Part shown: piece by piece, positions 60,735 through 64,000 of the stretch
Position numbering within the stretch: the stretch's first letter is position 1
Layout of the letters: each line of letters starts with the position of its first letter
Source: an uncultured Lachnospiraceae bacterium
GTDB lineage: Bacteria > Bacillota > Clostridia > Lachnospirales > Lachnospiraceae
Length of the DNA: 64,000 nucleotides
Reading direction: 5' to 3'
NCBI GenBank assembly: GCA_947632515.1
Contig: CANRPO010000016.1
Coordinates: 1 to 64,000 of the forward strand
Notes under the pieces: generated by a model
Databases searched by the model: none
What the model saw: the letters and a program-made list of their open reading frames with translations, nothing else
Told to the model about the DNA's origin: nothing
Translations under genes and position numbers: made by a program

Positions 60735-60920
60735 ATGACCGCACGAGAAATATTAAAAATACTACACAAGGACGGATGGTATGATGTCGATCAGTGCGGT
60801 TCCCATATACAGCTCAAACACCCGTCCAAGCCCGGCAAGGTCACGGTCCCGATGCATTCCCAGAAAGACATTCCGCCGGGCACCCTGAACGGTATTCTCA
60901 AGCAAGCCGGTCTCAAATAG
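60735..60920 (+). CDS. hicA: HicA toxin (mRNA interferase)
   Basis: A 61-residue dsRBD-like toxin that cleaves mRNA. The active-site His is H24 in CGSHIQLKHP; GKVTVPMHSQKDIPPGTLNGILKQAGL is the conserved second half. AAGGAG precedes the ATG. It is followed by hicB after 30 bp in the same unit. The toxin-first order is the usual one. Confidence 0.95.
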   Translation: MTAREILKILHKDGWYDVDQCGSHIQLKHPSKPGKVTVPMHSQKDIPPGTLNGILKQAGLK

Positions 60921-60950
60921 TCCTACATGCAGCAGAAAGGAGCGCTGGTT

Positions 60951-61352
60951 ATGTTAAATCTTACCTATCTCGCCATATTGGAACCTGGAGAAGACGGCTG
61001 CTACGGCATCTCTTTTCCTGATCTGCCCGGCTGTTTCAGCTTTGCAGAGAATCTCGCTGCGGCCCTTCCTATGGCGGAAGAGGCTGCAAGTCTTCATATC
61101 TACGGTATGGAACAGGACGGTGAGGCAATCCCTACACCATCCGTATCACTCCCTCAGGACATCACCAACGGCATGGTTGTCATGCCTGTTACGGTGCATC
61201 CCGATCTCTACCGCATGAAGCGGGATAATGAGCGTGTCAAGACCAATATCACGCTCCCTGCATGGCTAAAAGCTGCCGCAGAGGAGAAAAATGTCAATTA
61301 TTCCCGTATTCTTGAAACTGCGCTGATCGATTATCTGCAGCTCACCAAGTAA
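60951..61352 (+). CDS. hicB: HicB antitoxin
   Basis: A 133-residue antitoxin with the partial RNase H-like fold (YLAILEPGEDGCYGISFPDLPGCFSFAENLAAAL) and a C-terminal ribbon-helix-helix DNA-binding domain (VKTNITLPAWLKAAAEEKNVNYSRILETALIDYL). It inhibits HicA and represses the operon. ATG 60951 has AAAGGAG; an earlier ATG at 60927 does not. Confidence 0.95.
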   Translation: MLNLTYLAILEPGEDGCYGISFPDLPGCFSFAENLAAALPMAEEAASLHIYGMEQDGEAIPTPSVSLPQDITNGMVVMPVTVHPDLYRMKRDNERVKTNITLPAWLKAAAEEKNVNYSRILETALIDYLQLTK

Positions 61353-61354
61353 CT

Positions 61355-61394
61355 CTGCAAACCCGCCGGCTATAGTCTTTATGCGGGTTTGCAG
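61355..61394 (+). terminator. hicAB terminator
   Basis: CTGCAAACCCGC (61355-61366) pairs perfectly with GCGGGTTTGCAG (61383-61394), 12 bp with a 16-nt loop, followed by TGTTTT and a later T7 run. The loop contains the repeated core CCGGCTATAGTCTTTATGC. Confidence 0.85.
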
Positions 61395-61530
61395 TGTTTT
61401 GGCTATCTTTTTTTGTACGTTATTTCGTTCTCTTTTCATAAATTGTTTATTTTTCGTTTCGCATTGAGGCATTTTGCGGCTTTGCCGCTATGACAAAACC
61501 GCATTTTTATCGCAATTCCGTCTGCCGTTT

Positions 61531-61851
61531 TCACATACTCATCTGCTTATCCAACAAATGATAAAACAACCGTCTGTACCCGTAGAAATCCGACCGCCCG
61601 CAGGGTATCCGCCCCAGCTTTTCCGTATATTCTACCCCTTCGTAAGTCCTATTTTCCGTGACAGACAATATGATCTGCTCCGCTATGTCCTTATTCGCGG
61701 TAAAAGCCGCCTCGCGCACGACATCATCGTATCGTCCTGACATGGCTGCTGCCCGCAGCTCTATGTATCTCCCGCGGCTGATACCGTAATCATCCCACGA
61801 TGCACGGGGATTTATCCCGCGCTGTACGCTCGACGTCTTATCCCGTTTCAT
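61531..61851 (-). CDS. Conserved phage protein, possible late-gene regulator
   Basis: A 106-residue basic protein (INPRASWDDYGISRGRYIELRAAAMSGRYDDVV; then GRIPCGRSDFYGYRRLFYHLL). The pattern RIPxGRxDFYGxRRLFxHLL is common in small proteins of Firmicutes phages placed between early genes and the packaging genes, where ArpU/RinA-type late activators are found. It is therefore a candidate activator for the AAAATGGTACAAA box. The family assignment is not certain. Confidence 0.6.
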   Translation of the reverse strand: MKRDKTSSVQRGINPRASWDDYGISRGRYIELRAAAMSGRYDDVVREAAFTANKDIAEQIILSVTENRTYEGVEYTEKLGRIPCGRSDFYGYRRLFYHLLDKQMSM

Positions 61852-61909
61852 CTATGCCTTGCCCGCCCCTTCCTTTTCTTATTGGTACTGATTGCCGTCG
61901 CCACATCTG

Positions 61910-62176
61910 TCACAATACGCCCTGATCATTTCCTTCTTCCCCTTTCGTGTAGTACTGATAGACTTCCCGTACGGTCCGATGCCTCAAGGCCTCCGTCGGT
62001 TCGATGCCGGTTATGCCGTAGTGTCTGCTGTATGCATCCACATAGCGCCGGAAGTTCGGATCGTCCCTGTATCTCCTGATCACCGCCTCATGCTCTGATG
62101 GCTGCTGCCGGCGTCTGAAACGTTCCGCGCTGAATCTGGCCATAATAAACTGTTTCCAGCCTGCCACATTTTCCAT
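61910..62176 (-). CDS. Phage hypothetical protein
   Basis: An 88-residue basic protein (WKQFIMARFSAERFRRRQQPSEHEAVIRRYRDDPNFRRYVDAYSRHYGITG) that I do not recognise. Start uncertain: ATG 62176 has AAAGGAG only 3 nt away, ATG 62212 has no ribosome site, and the open frame extends back into the HNH gene. Located in the run of early genes. Possibly nucleic-acid binding, judged by charge alone. Confidence 0.5.
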   Translation of the reverse strand: MENVAGWKQFIMARFSAERFRRRQQPSEHEAVIRRYRDDPNFRRYVDAYSRHYGITGIEPTEALRHRTVREVYQYYTKGEEGNDQGVL

Positions 62177-62234
62177 ATACTCCTTTCCGGCAGCATTTCG
62201 CCCTGCTGCCATGGGCCCGTGATATACTAACGTG

Positions 62235-62636
62235 TTAATAGTTACCCTCCAAAAATATGATGCCTGAAAGCCTGTCCGCACTAGTCTTTTCAACGTTTTC
62301 CGTCTGTTGCGGCGTCGCAACGGACTTTTCCGGCCTGTCTATGTAGTTTTTGCCGAAAATCTGCATCCAGCTTAGCGCCGGAAATGTCTTTTCAAAGGTT
62401 TCCTGAGCCTCCGCCTTCAGTTCGTTGGCAATCGCGGCATTCAGATGCACCGCCTCCGGCCCGTACTCGTGATGATACGGGCACAGATATACTTTCAAGC
62501 CGTACTTCTCGGACAATTTTCGGTTTGCTGTCCCGAAGATCACATGATGGCAATGCGTAACCTTCCGGCTATAGTCTTTATGCAGTTTTCGGCACAGATA
62601 GCATGTGCCGTCTTTCCTTTGCATGATGCTTTTCAT
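62235..62636 (-). CDS. HNH-like zinc-binding phage protein
   Basis: A 133-residue protein with two Cys/His pairs: CYLCRKLH near residue 12, then HCHHVIFG and YLCPYHHEYG (residues about 32-60). This is an HNH-nuclease-like arrangement similar to small recombination nucleases of phage early regions. The C-terminus contains VATPQQ, encoded by an imperfect copy of the palindrome, and part of the gene is a 19-bp repeat shared with the hicAB flanks. It overlaps the gene upstream by 4 bp (ATGA). Confidence 0.7.
   Translation of the reverse strand: MKSIMQRKDGTCYLCRKLHKDYSRKVTHCHHVIFGTANRKLSEKYGLKVYLCPYHHEYGPEAVHLNAAIANELKAEAQETFEKTFPALSWMQIFGKNYIDRPEKSVATPQQTENVEKTSADRLSGIIFLEGNY
62305..62322. repeat. 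Prophage palindrome, imperfect copy
   Basis: TGTTGCGGCGTCGCAACG, two differences from the consensus; read as VATPQQ in the HNH-like gene. Confidence 0.8.
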
Positions 62637-63952
62637 TTATCTTCTTTCTCTTCCTGCTCCAGCATATCCGGATACCGGATCAGTACATCCACTCTGTCCA
62701 TGATCGCCCGCAGCCTGCCTTTAATCATTCTCCAACTCGGCGCATCCGTGTTGTTCATCATCTCGCGCACCCTGTCCGTATGGAACCTTATCTCGTCGAT
62801 CAGCTCCTTTGTCGCTTTTGACAAGTTCCCATCCTCTCCCGGATCTGCCGGTACTCCCTCTGCGCTGTCTCCTTCGGCTCCAGTTTCCCCGTCTCCCGAT
62901 TCAGGCGCAACTGCGTTGTCGTCAGGCTCTTCCACGCTTTCAGGACTGCTGCCCGCTGCGTTTTCCGTGCTCTCATCCTGTCCGTCAGACTCCACTTCTC
63001 CGTGAAACATCTCGCTTTCTCCATCCTGCCCGCCCTCTCTTTCTTCCGTTATCTGCTCCGTTTCAGTTTCAGACCCGCTTCCCCCGGTCTGTTGCGACGT
63101 CGCAACAATGCTTTCTTCCTTTGGCTCTTCTTTTGACTCTTCCACCTGATAGAATGCACTGTAAAAATCCGTTCCCGATACTTCTCTGTTATATATCCCG
63201 AAAATCATATGCAGAAACTCCGTCCATGTCAGCGCCCTTATGGTTTCATCCCCCATCTGCCTGTATTTCACGCCGCCGTCCAAGTCATACATAACAAGGT
63301 AAACGATTCCCTTCTGGTGGGACTTCTGGCCGGACGGATTGATCAGCTCCACCGCATACTTTTCATCCATCCCTTCTCCGATCCATCTTCTCATGAGCTT
63401 ATTCAGGCATTCCTTCTTGTCCTTAAAGAAGTCTATGATACATTTCTGTATAGGCGTGTACTCCTGCTGCCCGCTGCGCTCTTCTGACGTCTGCTGCCCG
63501 CTCTCCTGTGCCATCTCTTCAAGGGACATCTGCCCGCTGGCCTGCTTTTTCTCCTCTGCTTCTTCTCTGTTGAACTCTTTTAAGTCCCTAATCTCCTTGA
63601 TCGTGGTCTTCTCCGTGATCAGCTGACACTCGCTGTCCGGCAGGGTAAGCATCTCTGACAGCTTGGAGCTGGAGAATCCCCGATACTCCGCTTTCAGCTC
63701 CAGAGAATTGCCACCCTCTGAGTATTTCTCGTTGATAGCGATAAATCTGCTGACCGTGCTTTTTCCCAGTCCGTATTCCTTCTCAGCAAAAGAAAAGATG
63801 TCTGCCTCGCCGCCGTACATACCGGAATCCCGAATCTGTTTCAGGCGGTAGCCGATGTGGACAAAATTCTGTGCTGTCTCCTGCAGTTTCCTCCGGATGT
63901 CTTCTTTCCACTGTACCCATTGATCGATCGTAATCTGCGTATATTCTTCCAT
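62633..63952 (-). CDS. ParB/KorB-like phage DNA-binding protein with acidic tail
   Basis: A 439-residue protein. Residues about 10-110 contain a helix-turn-helix of the ParB/DUF3102 kind (SFAEKEYGLGKSTVSRFIAINEKYSEGG, then YRGFSSSKLSEMLTL). The middle (about 160-270) is an unknown domain (YTPIQKCIIDFFKDKKECLNKLMRRWIGEGMDEKYAVELIN). A long acidic low-complexity stretch (about 275-375) includes VATSQQ, encoded by the palindrome. The C-terminus is helical (LIDEIRFHTDRVREMMNNTDAPSWRMIKGRLRAIMDRVDVLI). GGAGGAGAC precedes the ATG. It is an early-region protein, perhaps for replication or segregation. Confidence 0.75.
   Translation of the reverse strand: MEEYTQITIDQWVQWKEDIRRKLQETAQNFVHIGYRLKQIRDSGMYGGEADIFSFAEKEYGLGKSTVSRFIAINEKYSEGGNSLELKAEYRGFSSSKLSEMLTLPDSECQLITEKTTIKEIRDLKEFNREEAEEKKQASGQMSLEEMAQESGQQTSEERSGQQEYTPIQKCIIDFFKDKKECLNKLMRRWIGEGMDEKYAVELINPSGQKSHQKGIVYLVMYDLDGGVKYRQMGDETIRALTWTEFLHMIFGIYNREVSGTDFYSAFYQVEESKEEPKEESIVATSQQTGGSGSETETEQITEEREGGQDGESEMFHGEVESDGQDESTENAAGSSPESVEEPDDNAVAPESGDGETGAEGDSAEGVPADPGEDGNLSKATKELIDEIRFHTDRVREMMNNTDAPSWRMIKGRLRAIMDRVDVLIRYPDMLEQEEKEDK
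63090..63107. repeat. Prophage palindrome, perfect copy
   Basis: TGTTGCGACGTCGCAACA within the ParB/KorB-like gene, read as VATSQQ in its acidic linker. Confidence 0.9.
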
Positions 63953-64000
63953 GTTCTGTCTCCTCCACTATTCCCTGTTATATCGCCGCCATAAAGTCTT

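Larger units (their letters stand above)
32757..64000. mobile_element. Prophage of siphovirus type, left part (continues past the right edge)
   Basis: A continuous set of phage genes: accessory genes (32.8-37 kb), lysis (37.1-39 kb), tail (39.1-49.5 kb), head (49.5-56.9 kb), terminase (56.9-58.5 kb), regulators and early genes (58.8-64 kb). All structural genes are on the minus strand and in canonical order. Most structural frames are full length, but a receptor-binding gene carries a frameshift at a homopolymer. Integrase, repressor of C1 type and replication genes were not seen and should lie to the right. Confidence 0.93.

Noticed and set aside
58682-63500. Frequent CTGCTGCCCGC/CTGCTGCCGGC strings as a second repeat family or CRISPR-like array
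   Set aside because: They are short, irregularly spaced and partly explained by Gln/Gly/Ser codons (SGQQ); no regular spacers exist.

Overview
The window looks like a chromosome segment of a Lachnospiraceae-type member of the Clostridia (Firmicutes). Supporting this are AAGGAGG-like ribosome sites, a six-gene thl-crt-hbd-bcd-etfB-etfA butyrate operon in the order seen in gut Lachnospiraceae, DUF6062 and DUF2225 proteins, an SdpI-type protein, and a siphovirus-type prophage of the low-GC Gram-positive kind. No rRNA, tRNA or CRISPR array was found.

Positions 1-32,280 are chromosomal, moderately GC-rich and almost all on the minus strand. From the left: a broken carboxymuconolactone decarboxylase gene at the very edge, then an aldo/keto reductase with its TetR regulator and a promoter carrying two palindromic operators; a DUF6062 protein; a second TetR gene converging on a MocR-type regulator; DUF2225 and glutaminyl-tRNA synthetase; and a class II aldolase with methylthioribose-1-phosphate isomerase (mtnA), which together suggest a 5-deoxyribose or methylthioribose salvage (DHAP shunt) route. 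A five-gene Ser/Thr phospho-signalling cluster follows (receptor kinase with BspA-like repeats, FHA protein, two PP2C phosphatases, and a secreted-domain trypsin-like protease with a cytoplasmic FHA domain) with a divergent XRE regulator. A 92-bp duplicated scrap of mtnA, an SdpI-like protein, cardiolipin synthase, an ABC-2 export system and the butyrate operon complete this half.

From about 32,757 to beyond the right edge lies a prophage. Its left end truncates an M23 peptidase gene, and the missing N-terminal half of that gene should lie past position 64,000. The late genes run right to left in canonical order: terminase (small and large subunit fused), portal, two minor capsid proteins (one a MuF-type protein with a toxin-like C-terminus followed by a small candidate immunity gene), scaffold, capsid, head-tail connectors, tail tube, chaperones, tape measure, baseplate, receptor-binding proteins and lysis genes. 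The AT-rich left tip carries accessory genes: a Panacea-type antitoxin with a membrane partner, a ribbon-helix-helix protein, an ORF6N antirepressor and a MORN-like membrane protein. The right part holds small regulators, a second ORF6N antirepressor, a hicAB toxin-antitoxin pair and early-region genes. Integrase, main repressor and replication genes are not in the window.

The most notable structures are in the prophage. (1) An 18-bp palindrome, TGTTGCGACGTCGCAACA, is scattered in seven full or partial copies over 28 kb; in three coding copies it is read in the same frame as VATSQQ or VATPQQ. (2) A 13-bp box, AAAATGGTACAAA, stands in front of the packaging, scaffold/capsid and lysis units, in two cases exactly 18 nt before a -10-like hexamer; it is a candidate phage late promoter. 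(3) A strong promoter followed by a pseudoknot-capable RNA and a terminator lies in a 614-bp gene-free gap. (4) Four 11-bp iterons precede the terminase. (5) Both tail-fibre-type genes contain long homopolymers, one of which sits at a visible frameshift.
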